Assembly: GCA_023666905.1 (NCBI GenBank)
Contig: JAMPBC010000003.1
Coordinates: forward strand, 1 to 64,000
DNA length: 64,000 nucleotides
Direction: 5' to 3'
From: Bacteroides sp.
GTDB taxonomy: Bacteria; Bacteroidota; Bacteroidia; Bacteroidales; Muribaculaceae
The notes below the pieces were generated by a model that saw nothing but the letters and a program-made list of their open reading frames with translations, made no database searches and was not told the origin of the DNA. Shown here piece by piece: positions 45,180 to 54,058 of the stretch; position 1 is the first letter of the stretch, and every line of letters begins with the position of its first letter. A program made the position numbers and the translations under genes.

Positions 45180-46148
45180 TTAAAAAGCTGATGACTTTAG
45201 TTTCAAACCGGTGGACTGCTCCAATCCAAACATAATGTTCATGTTTTGCACGGCTTGGCCGGAGGCACCTTTCAACAAATTGTCAATAGCAGAGAGTATC
45301 AACAGTTTTTTTCCATGCTTCTCTATCCAAATCAAACCTTTATTGGTGTTAACAACCTGTTTTAGGTCAAGAGTTTTGTCTGCAAGGAAAGTAAAAGGTG
45401 AGTCTGCATAAAATTTTTCATACAGTAATCTCGCTTCTTCTTCAGTCAGGTCACAGTCAAGATATGCGGTTATGAAAATGCCTCTGGCAAAATCACCCTT
45501 CATTGGGACAAAACTCAGTTCAGCATCCATTCCGGGCATGAGCTTTTTGAGCGAGCGATTTATCTCCAGTAAATGCTGATGTTCAAAAGCCTTGTAAACA
45601 GCAATGTTGGAAGTGCGCCAACTAAAGTGGGTGGAATAAGTGGGTTTAACACCGGCTCCGGTTGAACCGGTTATACCGGTGATGTGGACTTCACTTTTAA
45701 TTTGACCGGCAGCTGCTAAAGGCAGGAGTGCCAATTGGATAGCTGTTGCATAGCAACCGGGGTTAGCAACGGAATCGGCAGTTGTGATTCGGGATAAATT
45801 TAACTCCGGAAGGCCATAAATGTAACCGTTGCTCTCATCGCGAAAATCTTGAGCCAAATCCACCACCTTCAAGTTTTCAGGCCTTTCATTTTTCTCCCAA
45901 AATTTAGCACTGACTCCATGCCCGGAGCACATAAACAGGCAATCTATGGCTTGAAGATCATACGTTTCACTGAATTTCATATCTGTTTCGCCCATAATAC
46001 CCTCATGAACAAACGTGAGAGGATTTCCTGCATTACTTTGTGAATGAACAAACAGCAATTCCACATTCGGGTGATTGAGCAGAATTCTAATCAACTCACC
46101 GGCCGTGTAGCCGGCTCCACCGACTATTCCAACTTTAATTTGTTTCAT
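45180..46148 (-). CDS. argC: N-acyl-gamma-glutamyl-phosphate reductase
   Basis: This 322-residue NADPH-dependent enzyme reduces N-acylglutamyl phosphate to the semialdehyde. The Rossmann start KVGIVGGAGYTAGELIRIL and the catalytic cysteine in VANPGCYATAIQLALLPL are clear; the HXXEI-type histidine region lies in the C-terminal domain (HQHLLEINRSL). The start overlaps argG's stop by four bases (ATGA). The substrate acyl group is inferred as succinyl from the operon. Length matches Bacteroidota ArgC. Confidence 0.94.
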   Translation of the reverse strand: MKQIKVGIVGGAGYTAGELIRILLNHPNVELLFVHSQSNAGNPLTFVHEGIMGETDMKFSETYDLQAIDCLFMCSGHGVSAKFWEKNERPENLKVVDLAQDFRDESNGYIYGLPELNLSRITTADSVANPGCYATAIQLALLPLAAAGQIKSEVHITGITGSTGAGVKPTYSTHFSWRTSNIAVYKAFEHQHLLEINRSLKKLMPGMDAELSFVPMKGDFARGIFITAYLDCDLTEEEARLLYEKFYADSPFTFLADKTLDLKQVVNTNKGLIWIEKHGKKLLILSAIDNLLKGASGQAVQNMNIMFGLEQSTGLKLKSSAF

Positions 46149-47353
46149 TTCTGCTCCGCTCTGTTAGTGACATTATAATATATCTTCATTGGATTACCCA
46201 TTATAGTGGTGAATCCTTTCACATCGTCGGCGGTCCAGGCCTTGTTAACTTCGCCATACTCACCAAAATCGGTTTTCATAAGGTCGTAATCCGACTCTAC
46301 ACCCACAAGTGTATATCCGTATGGACGCAATTCCAATTCAACAGTACCGCTAACGTGAGCTTGTGTACTTTCCAGGAATTTCTCCATATCTCTCATAACG
46401 GGATCAAGATATTGGGCCTCATGAAGAAACATTCCATACCATGTGCCAATTTGGTCTTTCCAATAAAGCTGCCATTTTGTAAGGGTGTGTTTCTCAAGCA
46501 TTTTGTGTGCGGCAATTATCAGAATAGGAGCTGCGGCTTCAAATCCTACCCTCCCCTTGATGCCAATAATAGTATCGCCAATGTGCATGTCGCGTCCAAT
46601 GGCAAATTTTGAACCAATCGCGTCAATTGCCCGTATAGCGGCAATGCGGTCGGGAAACTCCACACCATTCACAGCCACAGGCTCACCTTTGTGGAAAGCG
46701 ATGGTGAGCTTTTCCGTGCCACTTGCGGCAAGCTGACTCGGATAGGCCTCTTCTGGCAAAGTTGTCTCCGATTTAAGAGTCTCTTTCCCTCCTATACTTG
46801 TACCCCACAATCCTTTGTTAATAGAATACTCCATCTTTGTAAAATCAGCTTCCACACCGTGACGCTTCAAAAAGTCAATTTCATATTCACGGGTTAAAGT
46901 CAAATCGCGAGTGGGAGTAATTATTTCAATATCGGGAGCCAAAATTTGGAAAGTGAGGTCAAACCGCACCTGATCATTACCTGCACCGGTGGAACCATGG
47001 GCAACAGCATCGGCACCAATTTCCTTGGCATATTCTATTATGGCTATGGCTTGAAATATTCTCTCCGATGACACCGATATAGGATACGTACCGTTGCGCA
47101 ACACATTTCCGGCAATCATGTAGCGGATGCTTTTTTCGTAATAATCTTTTGTGACGTCAAGCGTTGCATGGCTTGAGGCTCCAAGCGCCATGGCGCGTTG
47201 TTCAATTTTTTTGAGTTCATCCTCGCTGAAACCTCCGGTGTTGGCAATAGCTGTGTGAACTTCGTAACCGAGTTCTTCTGAAAGGTATTTTGCACAAAAT
47301 GATGTGTCAAGTCCTCCACTGAAAGCAAGGACCACTTTCTTTTTAGTTTTCAT
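46145..47353 (-). CDS. argG: Argininosuccinate synthase
   Basis: This 402-residue ATP-dependent ligase joins citrulline and aspartate. The N-type ATP pyrophosphatase P-loop is FSGGLDTSFC, close to the N-terminus. The rest matches the type of ArgG used in Bacteroidota, with GSTGAGNDQVRFD and SINKGLWGTSIGGKE-like substrate segments. It is the second gene of the operon, 30 bases after the GNAT gene. In this gene order the last steps (argG, argH) flank the acylated middle steps (argCDF'BE), so one promoter can supply the whole pathway. Confidence 0.94.
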   Translation of the reverse strand: MKTKKKVVLAFSGGLDTSFCAKYLSEELGYEVHTAIANTGGFSEDELKKIEQRAMALGASSHATLDVTKDYYEKSIRYMIAGNVLRNGTYPISVSSERIFQAIAIIEYAKEIGADAVAHGSTGAGNDQVRFDLTFQILAPDIEIITPTRDLTLTREYEIDFLKRHGVEADFTKMEYSINKGLWGTSIGGKETLKSETTLPEEAYPSQLAASGTEKLTIAFHKGEPVAVNGVEFPDRIAAIRAIDAIGSKFAIGRDMHIGDTIIGIKGRVGFEAAAPILIIAAHKMLEKHTLTKWQLYWKDQIGTWYGMFLHEAQYLDPVMRDMEKFLESTQAHVSGTVELELRPYGYTLVGVESDYDLMKTDFGEYGEVNKAWTADDVKGFTTIMGNPMKIYYNVTNRAEQK

Positions 47354-47383
47354 TACGGTAATTATATATGTGTGAGGGTATTG

Positions 47384-48001
47384 TTATTTTATTTTGAAAA
47401 GTTTGCCGAGCTTGTTGCGAAGTAACATCATATATGGAGTTGCGGCCGTATTTGAGGGCAGTGGTTGCTGAGGGTCGAACAGCATACCCGTGCACAAACA
47501 CATCCGGCGATTGTTTCGCTGCAAAATGTCGTAGTTAACGCACCCCTTGCAACCTTGCCAGAACTCATCGTCATCTGTTAGTTCGGAAAAGGTTACCGGC
47601 TTATAGCCCATTCTTGAATTTAGTTTCATAACAGGCAGCGAAGTGGTTATGCTGAAAATTTTAGCATAAGGAAATTTTAATCGGGCAAGTTCGAATGTTT
47701 TCTTTTTAATTCGTCCGGCAAGCCCCAGATGTCGATATTCGTGGTCCACAATAAGTCCCGAAGTTGCCACAAAGTCACCGTGTCCCCAACATTCTATGTA
47801 GCTGAAACCAACAATCTTGTCACCATGAATGGCAACAACGGCCTTGCCACCGGCAATTTTGGCGGAAATATAGTCGGGTGTACGTCTCGCAATACCGGTT
47901 CCGCGCTGCAATGCCGATTCATAAATCAAATCACAGATCCGTTCCGCAAAACGAGTGTGCTCTTCTTGAGCAAATTCCACTGATATGTTGTCGTTAGTCA
48001 T
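47384..48001 (-). CDS. GNAT acyltransferase heading the arginine operon (candidate N-acylglutamate synthase)
   Basis: This 205-residue GNAT-fold protein has the acyl-CoA-binding motif A in SGLIVDHEYRHLGLAGRIKK (81-100), followed by the helix and strand of motif B (FSITTSLPVMKLNSRMGY). As the first gene of the arg operon it is well placed to make N-succinyl- or N-acetylglutamate, which no other gene here supplies. To my recollection, genetic work in Bacteroides has pointed to such a gene for the first step, but this is not verified here. A cysteine cluster, C151-x2-C154 and C168-x-C170, lies in the C-terminal part and is not part of the classic GNAT core; it could bind a metal or be redox-sensitive. 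Confidence 0.8.
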   Translation of the reverse strand: MTNDNISVEFAQEEHTRFAERICDLIYESALQRGTGIARRTPDYISAKIAGGKAVVAIHGDKIVGFSYIECWGHGDFVATSGLIVDHEYRHLGLAGRIKKKTFELARLKFPYAKIFSITTSLPVMKLNSRMGYKPVTFSELTDDDEFWQGCKGCVNYDILQRNNRRMCLCTGMLFDPQQPLPSNTAATPYMMLLRNKLGKLFKIK

Positions 48002-48025
48002 TAATTATATTGTGAAAATCCGCGA

Positions 48026-48033
48026 CAAAGATA
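48026..48033 (-). promoter_or_regulatory. -7 box (TATCTTTG) of the arginine operon
   Basis: The minus-strand TATCTTTG fits the consensus and is about 25 bases before the GNAT ATG. The expected -33 region is AT-rich and overlaps the ARG-box-like array at 48044-48086. Confidence 0.6.
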
Positions 48034-48043
48034 AGTTATTTTT

Positions 48044-48086
48044 TCGGTATATTTATTCATTTATTCGGAAAATAAATATTTTTCCG
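48044..48086. promoter_or_regulatory. AT-rich ARG-box-like tandem array and dyad between the arg operon and hisS
   Basis: On the minus strand two tandem GAATAAAT units run across 48051-48066. The promoter-proximal one continues as TGAATAAATAT, resembling half of an ArgR operator (TGAAT-N4-ATTCA). Next to it is a dyad with 7-bp arms CGGAAAA/TTTTCCG (48066-48072 and 48080-48086). The position at the expected -33 region would allow repression. ArgR binding is inferred; no argR gene lies in the window. Confidence 0.4.
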
Positions 48087-48161
48087 TTATTTTTTCATTA
48101 TTTCAAGCTATTTTGTTTCTTTTAAGTCAATTCCGCAACGAAATCCTTGGGAAATAATTAC

Positions 48162-48169
48162 TACCTTTG
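48162..48169 (+). promoter_or_regulatory. -7 box (TACCTTTG) of hisS
   Basis: TACCTTTG followed by C lies 25 bases before the hisS ATG. The -33 region is poor. Confidence 0.6.
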
Positions 48170-48194
48170 CAAATTAAAACCAGACATTACGACA

Positions 48195-49568
48195 ATGAAA
48201 CCATCCATACCCAAAGGAACCCGCGATTTCGGCCCACTGGAAATGGCTCGCCGAAACTATATTTTCTCTACCATACGTTCTGTTTTCGCGCTTTATGGAT
48301 TCAATCAAATTGAAACCCCGGCAATGGAAAACCTGTCCACCCTAATGGGCAAGTATGGCGAAGAGGGAGATAAGCTGCTTTTTAAAATATTGAACTCTGG
48401 CGACTATTTGCGCGGAGTCGACCCCGAGTTACTCACTAACGCCGATTCCCTGCACCTCACATCAAAAATAAGTGAGAAGGGTCTTCGCTACGATCTCACA
48501 GTTCCATTTGCCCGTTTCGTTGTTCAACACCGCAATGAATTGCAAATGCCATTCAAACGTTTCCAAATTCAACCGGTGTGGCGCGCGGACCGTCCTCAAA
48601 AAGGGCGTTATCGCGAGTTTTATCAATGCGATGCCGATGTTGTAGGCTCCGATTCACTCATAAATGAAATTGAGCTTATAAAATTGGTTGATGATGTTTT
48701 CACACGGCTGAAAATCGCCATTATAATCAAACTGAACAACCGCAAGGTGCTTTCAGGCATTGCCGAACTCATTGGCGCCCCCGAAAAACTCACCGACATT
48801 ACCGTGGCGATTGACAAGATTGAAAAAGTGGGCATTGAAAAAGTCAAGGAGGAGCTTGTCGAGCGCGGTCTTTCTGCTGATGCCATAAATAAACTTGAAC
48901 CGATTCTATCAATTAGCGGCACCACAGCTGAACGTCTTGACAAACTTAGTTCGGCCCTTGCCGGAAGTGAGACCGGGCAGCTTGGTATAGGCGAACTGCG
49001 AGAAGTAATTTCAGGAGTCGAAGCATTGGGCTTGAATGCACAACTTGAACTGGATGTATCACTTGCCCGCGGACTGAACTATTATACCGGGACTATTATA
49101 GAAGTGAAAGCTCGTGATGTGGCTATTGGAAGCATCACCGGAGGCGGACGCTATGATAATCTCACCGGAGTCTTCGGCATGCCGGGACTATCGGGCGTAG
49201 GTATTTCTTTTGGAGCCGACAGAATTTATGATGTCCTTAACCAGCTTGACCTATATCCTGCCGATGCAACAGTTTCCACTCAAGTTATGTTTGTTAATTT
49301 CGGCAAGGAAGAGGCCACTGCCTCAATGCGCATGCTTCAAACTTTGCGCCAAAAGTGCATAAGAGGGGAAATTTACCCCGATTGCACCAAGATGAAAAAA
49401 CAAATGGGACGTGCTGACGCTCTCGGCATTCCCTTTGTGGCCATTGTAGGAGAAAATGAGTTAGCTCAAGGCAAACTGATGCTTAAGGACATGCAATCCG
49501 GCCGGCAGCAACTTGTAACCCCTGATGAAGCTGTTGAAATTATCAGCCGACACACATCCGATAAATGA
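48195..49568 (+). CDS. hisS: Histidine--tRNA ligase
   Basis: This 457-residue class II aminoacyl-tRNA synthetase charges tRNA-His. It begins with PKGTRDFGP, the family start. Motif 2 is in the [24 protein letters not shown] segment, and the two histidine-A motifs are [14 protein letters not shown] and GGGRYDNL. Motif 3 follows in [15 protein letters not shown]. The C-terminal anticodon-binding domain is complete. The gene is divergent from the arginine operon and the last four bases overlap pheA (ATGA), so hisS and the aromatic genes may share a message. ATG 48195 is preferred over a longer upstream frame because it gives the family start. Confidence 0.95.
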   Translation: MKPSIPKGTRDFGPLEMARRNYIFSTIRSVFALYGFNQIETPAMENLSTLMGKYGEEGDKLLFKILNSGDYLRGVDPELLTNADSLHLTSKISEKGLRYDLTVPFARFVVQHRNELQMPFKRFQIQPVWRADRPQKGRYREFYQCDADVVGSDSLINEIELIKLVDDVFTRLKIAIIIKLNNRKVLSGIAELIGAPEKLTDITVAIDKIEKVGIEKVKEELVERGLSADAINKLEPILSISGTTAERLDKLSSALAGSETGQLGIGELREVISGVEALGLNAQLELDVSLARGLNYYTGTIIEVKARDVAIGSITGGGRYDNLTGVFGMPGLSGVGISFGADRIYDVLNQLDLYPADATVSTQVMFVNFGKEEATASMRMLQTLRQKCIRGEIYPDCTKMKKQMGRADALGIPFVAIVGENELAQGKLMLKDMQSGRQQLVTPDEAVEIISRHTSDK

Positions 49569-50425
49569 AAAGAACCGTAACAATTCAAGGTGTCGCCGGC
49601 TGCTATCACGATGCAGCCGCACGACACTATTTTGCACTTCATCACCCGGAGGTTGAAGTTGACACACTGCCGTGCAACACCTTCCCGCAAATGATGGATA
49701 AACTTGACTCCGACCCACAGCTTGTGGGAATAATGGCTATTGAAAACACCATTGCCGGCGCACTCTTGCAAAACCATGAATTGCTTCGTAAAAGCTCGCT
49801 TACAATTGTCGGCGAATATAAAATGCGTATATCGCATGTGTTGGCAGCTCTACCCGGCGAAACATTGGAGTCAATAACCGAAGTCAACTCCCACCCCATG
49901 GCTTTGATGCAGTGCGAACAATTCCTTAATCATTTTCCCGGAAAGAAAATAATTGAAAGCTTCGACACAGCCGGAAGCGCCAGAGACATAGCTCAAAACA
50001 ACCTCCGCGGCCATGCTGCAATTTGCGGTAAGTATGCCGCTGAGCTATATGGCTTAAACATTCTGGCTGAGAGCATCGAAACAAATAAACGAAACTTCAC
50101 ACGCTTTCTTATTCTCGCGGACCCACTTTCCGCACCGGAATTAAAACCATCGGAGTGCTCTCTTGACAAGGCTTCGATTGTTTTCACATTGCCTCACACA
50201 AAAGGTGCTCTCTCCAAAGTGCTTACCATACTTTCATTTTACGACATCAACCTGTCTAAAATCCAGTCGATGCCAATTATTGGACGCGAATGGGAATACA
50301 GATTCTACGTTGACTTGACTTTCAACAGCTACGCCCGTTACATTCAAGCCATCGATGCCGTGCGTCCACTCATCTCCGACTTTAAAACCTTAGGCGAATA
50401 CACTCAATCAACTAATGAATACTGA
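49565..50425 (+). CDS. pheA: Prephenate dehydratase
   Basis: This 286-residue enzyme converts prephenate to phenylpyruvate in phenylalanine synthesis. The PDT domain (1-185) carries [14 protein letters not shown] and the catalytic NFTRFL; the C-terminal ACT domain (from about 200) has [20 protein letters not shown] for amino-acid feedback. The classic ESRP ligand motif reads QSMP here, a form I believe to be common in Bacteroidota. It has no fused chorismate mutase; that activity is supplied by the DAHP synthase fusion downstream. It overlaps hisS by four bases and the aminotransferase by 11. Confidence 0.92.
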   Translation: MKRTVTIQGVAGCYHDAAARHYFALHHPEVEVDTLPCNTFPQMMDKLDSDPQLVGIMAIENTIAGALLQNHELLRKSSLTIVGEYKMRISHVLAALPGETLESITEVNSHPMALMQCEQFLNHFPGKKIIESFDTAGSARDIAQNNLRGHAAICGKYAAELYGLNILAESIETNKRNFTRFLILADPLSAPELKPSECSLDKASIVFTLPHTKGALSKVLTILSFYDINLSKIQSMPIIGREWEYRFYVDLTFNSYARYIQAIDAVRPLISDFKTLGEYTQSTNEY

Positions 50426-51602
50426 CTCTAACAACAACATACGTCCCGCACACAGACTTAACACCATTACCGAATATTATTTTTCCCGAAAACTTCGCGA
50501 AGTCGCCCAACTGAAAGATCAGGGACACACCATTATCTCTCTTGGCATAGGCGGACCGGACCGACCACCTCACACCTCGGTAATTGAAGAGCTCTGTTCG
50601 GAAGCCTCACGCACTGATAGCCACTCCTATCAAATTTCTACAGGGCTTCCCAAACTCCGCAAAGCTTTTGCCGATTGGTACTTGCGGACATACAATGTAG
50701 CCCTTGACCCCAATTCGGAAATTCTACCTCTAATTGGCTCCAAGGAGGGAATAACACATATCAATCTCACATTCTTAAATCCCGGCGACGGAGTTCTTGT
50801 GCCTAATCCGGGCTATCCTACTTACACATCCTCAGCCAAACTTGTTGAAGCTAAAATCTTTCCCTATTCTCTTACTGAAGAGAATGGCTGGCTACCCGAC
50901 TTCAATGAGCTTGAGAAGCTCCCGCTGGAGAACATAAAGCTCATGTGGGTAAATTATCCCCACATGCCCACCGGCACTCCGGCCACACTCAGACTTTTCA
51001 ATCAATTAATTGAGTTTGGACTAAAACACAACATTGTTATTGCTCACGACAATCCCTACAGCCTTATTCTAAATGAGGGCTCACCTTTGAGTATTCTTCA
51101 AGTGCCGGGAGCCATGAAAATTGCCATTGAGCTTAATTCGTTGAGTAAAAGCCACAACATGGCAGGATGGCGTGTGGCGATGCTCGCTTCGAATCCCCAA
51201 TTTGTAAGCTGGATTCTTAAAGTCAAATCAAATGTTGACTCCGGACAGTTCCGTCCGGTGATGTCAGCTGCCGCAAAAGCACTTGAACTCGGCAAAACGT
51301 GGTATGACGATTTGAACAAAGAGTATGCACATCGCCGCAATATTGCCGAACTTATAATGGATGAACTTGGTTGTAAATTCAACTCCTCTCAAACCGGACT
51401 CTTCCTTTGGGGTCGCATACCCGATTCTGAAACAAGTGGAGAAGCTTTTGCCGACAGGTTGCTCTACGAAGCAGGCGTTTTCGTTGCTCCCGGTTTCATA
51501 TTCGGCACCAATGGCAACCGATACATCCGTCTGTCGCTTTGCGCAACCGCTGAGAATTTACATGAAGCTCTTGTACGTATTAAAAAATTCAAATCGCAAT
51601 GA
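50415..51602 (+). CDS. Class I/II PLP-dependent aminotransferase (aromatic/aspartate type)
   Basis: This 395-residue fold-type I enzyme has the PLP lysine in ELNSLSKSHNMAGWRV, the aspartate/tyrosine pair of the cofactor site (AHDNPYSLIL), and the substrate-arginine region near the C-terminus. Its place between pheA and the DAHP synthase/chorismate mutase gene suggests it transaminates phenylpyruvate and hydroxyphenylpyruvate to phenylalanine and tyrosine. That role is inferred from context; family members also act on aspartate or LL-diaminopimelate. It overlaps pheA by 11 bases and the next gene by four. Confidence 0.88.
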   Translation: MNTDSNNNIRPAHRLNTITEYYFSRKLREVAQLKDQGHTIISLGIGGPDRPPHTSVIEELCSEASRTDSHSYQISTGLPKLRKAFADWYLRTYNVALDPNSEILPLIGSKEGITHINLTFLNPGDGVLVPNPGYPTYTSSAKLVEAKIFPYSLTEENGWLPDFNELEKLPLENIKLMWVNYPHMPTGTPATLRLFNQLIEFGLKHNIVIAHDNPYSLILNEGSPLSILQVPGAMKIAIELNSLSKSHNMAGWRVAMLASNPQFVSWILKVKSNVDSGQFRPVMSAAAKALELGKTWYDDLNKEYAHRRNIAELIMDELGCKFNSSQTGLFLWGRIPDSETSGEAFADRLLYEAGVFVAPGFIFGTNGNRYIRLSLCATAENLHEALVRIKKFKSQ

Positions 51603-52678
51603 ACAACATCAACACCTCCCTTTTCCCGCAACTCACCATATCACGCCCATTGATAATTGCAGGCCCATGCAGTGCTGAAACTCGACAACAAGTTCTGACA
51701 ACTGCCACGCAGCTTTCTCAAAATGGAGTTCAGATTTTTCGTGCCGGAATATGGAAACCTCGCACAAAACCGGGGGGATTTGAGGGCGTAGGGTCAGTTG
51801 GCCTCGAATGGATGAGAGAAGTGAAGGAAAAAACCGGCATGTTGCTTGCCACTGAGGTGGCCAACCGTGCCCATGTGGAGGAAACGGTTGCAGCCGGAAT
51901 TGATCTTCTTTGGCTCGGCGCCCGCACTTCAGCCAATCCATTTGCTGTTCAAGAAATTGCCGACACACTTGCCGAATTGAAAGCTGATGTCACCGTATTA
52001 GTGAAAAATCCTGTTAATCCTGACATTGAATTATGGATTGGAGCACTGCAACGCATTTACAATGCAGGGATTCGCCGGATAGGAGCCATACACCGCGGTT
52101 TTTCCACCTACGGGAAACACCTTTACCGAAACATGCCCGAATGGCATATTCCAATTGAGTTACGCTTGCGTTACCCTTCCCTGCCCATAATTTGCGACCC
52201 CTCCCACATTGGCGGTAAGAGAGAGCTCATTGCCCCACTTTCGCAGCAAGCAATGGACATGGCGTTCGACGGACTGATAATTGAAACCCATTGCAGCCCG
52301 GAAGATGCCTGGAGTGACGCTGAACAACAAATAACGCCCGAGGTGCTGAATCTGATTCTTGGCACCCTCGTAATCCGCGATTCGAAACAGACCACGGAGA
52401 GTCTTTCAATGCTGCGACAGAAAATTGACCGCCTTGACAATGAGTTACTTGAAATTCTTGCAAAACGAATGAACGTTAGCCGCGAAATTGGCCGTTATAA
52501 ACAAGAGCATAAAATGTCGGTGGTACAAGCCGGACGATACAATGATGTGATGCGTTCTCGCGTCAAGCTCGGCGAGGAAATGGGCATGGGCGCTGATTTT
52601 TTACGCACCGTACTCCTTGCAATACATGATGAGTCGGTGCGCCAGCAAATTGAAGTCATTAACAAACACGTGCTTTAG
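51599..52678 (+). CDS. Bifunctional DAHP synthase / chorismate mutase (type II)
   Basis: This 359-residue fusion makes DAHP from PEP and erythrose 4-phosphate (residues about 1-255) and rearranges chorismate to prephenate (C-terminal AroQ helices from about 265). The DAHP synthase part shows IIAGPCSAET, RAGIWKPRTKPGGF and ICDPSHIGGKRE. The AroQ part begins LRQKIDRLDNELLEILAKRM, with the conserved basic residues. The fusion supplies both the first aromatic step and the step feeding pheA. It overlaps the aminotransferase by four bases and ends 10 bases from the convergent VanW gene. A tyrA gene, often next in this order in Bacteroides, is absent here. Confidence 0.93.
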   Translation: MNNINTSLFPQLTISRPLIIAGPCSAETRQQVLTTATQLSQNGVQIFRAGIWKPRTKPGGFEGVGSVGLEWMREVKEKTGMLLATEVANRAHVEETVAAGIDLLWLGARTSANPFAVQEIADTLAELKADVTVLVKNPVNPDIELWIGALQRIYNAGIRRIGAIHRGFSTYGKHLYRNMPEWHIPIELRLRYPSLPIICDPSHIGGKRELIAPLSQQAMDMAFDGLIIETHCSPEDAWSDAEQQITPEVLNLILGTLVIRDSKQTTESLSMLRQKIDRLDNELLEILAKRMNVSREIGRYKQEHKMSVVQAGRYNDVMRSRVKLGEEMGMGADFLRTVLLAIHDESVRQQIEVINKHVL

Positions 52679-52688
52679 AGCTTACATT

Positions 52689-53384
52689 CTACTCAGCGAG
52701 AGGAAGGTAGGTTGATTCCGAGACAGTTTGGCCCGATGTGGTTCTGATGGCAACGGATTTAACTCCGCGGTCGTCCTGTCGGCAATCAATAACAAGTTCT
52801 CGTGCATTAATTGGGCATGAGCTTTCAAGGGTTAACTTAAGCCTCTTTTCTTCAACGTTCAAGATAAAGCGAAGTGGGAAACCGGCATTGTTCCTCACTC
52901 TCAGATCTTTGTAGCCGTAGAACACTGTGGCATCAGTGCCTATTGGCGCGAACCTCGTTTCATCGGTGTACAGGTCAACCGAATGATTATGTCGCTCCAA
53001 TATTTCAAGTCCGGCCATAAGACTTATGTGGTGTATAATTCCTGACGCCTGGCATAGACCGCCACCATAGTCCTTTACAGGAACCCCATTGTGTAAACTA
53101 CGCCCATAAGTGAACCTGCGGGGATTATTCGGGTTTCCCACAACTCTCCAAAAAGAAAATACCTCGCCTGGCATAACCACAACACTGTTTATACGCTTGG
53201 CTGCTTCTCTCAAATTATGCTTTTTCCCCTCAAGAGTTGCCGATGGCATGAAGGGTTGCTCCAATGTAATCACATTTGCAAAAGCTGTACACTTTCTGTT
53301 TCCTGCAAACTTAATAGAGCTACAGGCATCTTTCAAACGTCGAATGCGCCATCGTATTTTGGCTTTTGTTGATATACTCAGCAT
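52689..53384 (-). CDS. VanW family protein
   Basis: This 231-residue protein has the VanW core: PGEVFSFWRVVGN, RRFTYGRSLHNGVPV, GGGLCQASGIIHHISLMAG and LEILERHNHSVDLYTD. VanW occurs in some vancomycin-resistance clusters, but its activity is not well known and most members lie outside resistance loci. Nothing here suggests resistance: no vanA or vanX homologue is nearby. The first 60 residues are basic and have no signal peptide. It overlaps the methyltransferase by seven bases and is the last gene of a five-gene minus-strand operon. Confidence 0.85.
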   Translation of the reverse strand: MLSISTKAKIRWRIRRLKDACSSIKFAGNRKCTAFANVITLEQPFMPSATLEGKKHNLREAAKRINSVVVMPGEVFSFWRVVGNPNNPRRFTYGRSLHNGVPVKDYGGGLCQASGIIHHISLMAGLEILERHNHSVDLYTDETRFAPIGTDATVFYGYKDLRVRNNAGFPLRFILNVEEKRLKLTLESSCPINARELVIDCRQDDRGVKSVAIRTTSGQTVSESTYLPLAE

Positions 53385-54058
53385 GATTTGACTATTTTAA
53401 CTGCAATGTACGATGCATAATTTTTAAGCCACGTTCTGCAAAGAAAAGTGTCGACCGGGAGCACCGCTTTCCGTAACCAAGAGGGAAGTGCATGCACCGG
53501 CGAAAGCATAATGCCGCTTGATGTACTAATTTTCATTCCCGAAGGAAGCAATTCTGGAATATCGGCAAGCGTGAAGGTTGTATTGCCATGCCATCCACCA
53601 ATGTTACGCCTGCTCATCCCTCGGCGAAGTTGCGAGGGAAAATCAAAAATAAGACATCCTCCGGGGCGCAACAGCCTGTAGGCTTCGGATATCAGCTCTT
53701 TCACGTATTCCGGTTCCAGATGCATAATCAAATGAAAACTGAAAATTGCATCACAAGTTTCAGATGCCAATGGTATGTCATGGGCCGGCGCAACAATGAA
53801 TTGTTTCTCTTTATGTTTGGATTGGGCTTGTTTAAGCATTTGCTCACTGGCATCTACACAAATAGTGGCATAATCGGACAGACGCCCTGTACCACATGCA
53901 AGGTCCACAACTACCCGGGCATCGGTCGGCAAAAAATGTTTTAATATATTTTGTTCTTGCTTGTGAATGAAATTCCCGTATGAACCGGAGAATCGACTTG
54001 CATCATAATTGGGAGCCAATTCATCATAGTATGCAACAACATCCTTATTCTCTTTCAT
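53378..54058 (-). CDS. Class I SAM-dependent methyltransferase
   Basis: This 226-residue protein has SAM motif I (VVDLACGTGRLSDYA), the acidic loop after strand 2 (CVDASEQMLKQ), and the post-II/III segment (DAIFSFHLIMHLEPEYVKEL) of the UbiE/Methyltransf_11 type. It is cytoplasmic. The methyl acceptor cannot be assigned. It overlaps both the YbaK/PrdX gene (four bases) and the VanW gene (seven bases), so its product is made together with theirs. Paired tightly with a VanW protein, a small-molecule or cell-wall precursor substrate is possible, but this is only an inference. Confidence 0.85.
   Translation of the reverse strand: MKENKDVVAYYDELAPNYDASRFSGSYGNFIHKQEQNILKHFLPTDARVVVDLACGTGRLSDYATICVDASEQMLKQAQSKHKEKQFIVAPAHDIPLASETCDAIFSFHLIMHLEPEYVKELISEAYRLLRPGGCLIFDFPSQLRRGMSRRNIGGWHGNTTFTLADIPELLPSGMKISTSSGIMLSPVHALPSWLRKAVLPVDTFLCRTWLKNYASYIAVKIVKSC

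Noticed and set aside
52689..53384. VanW gene as evidence of vancomycin resistance
   Set aside because: No vanH/A/X or sensor genes accompany it; most VanW-family members are unrelated to resistance.
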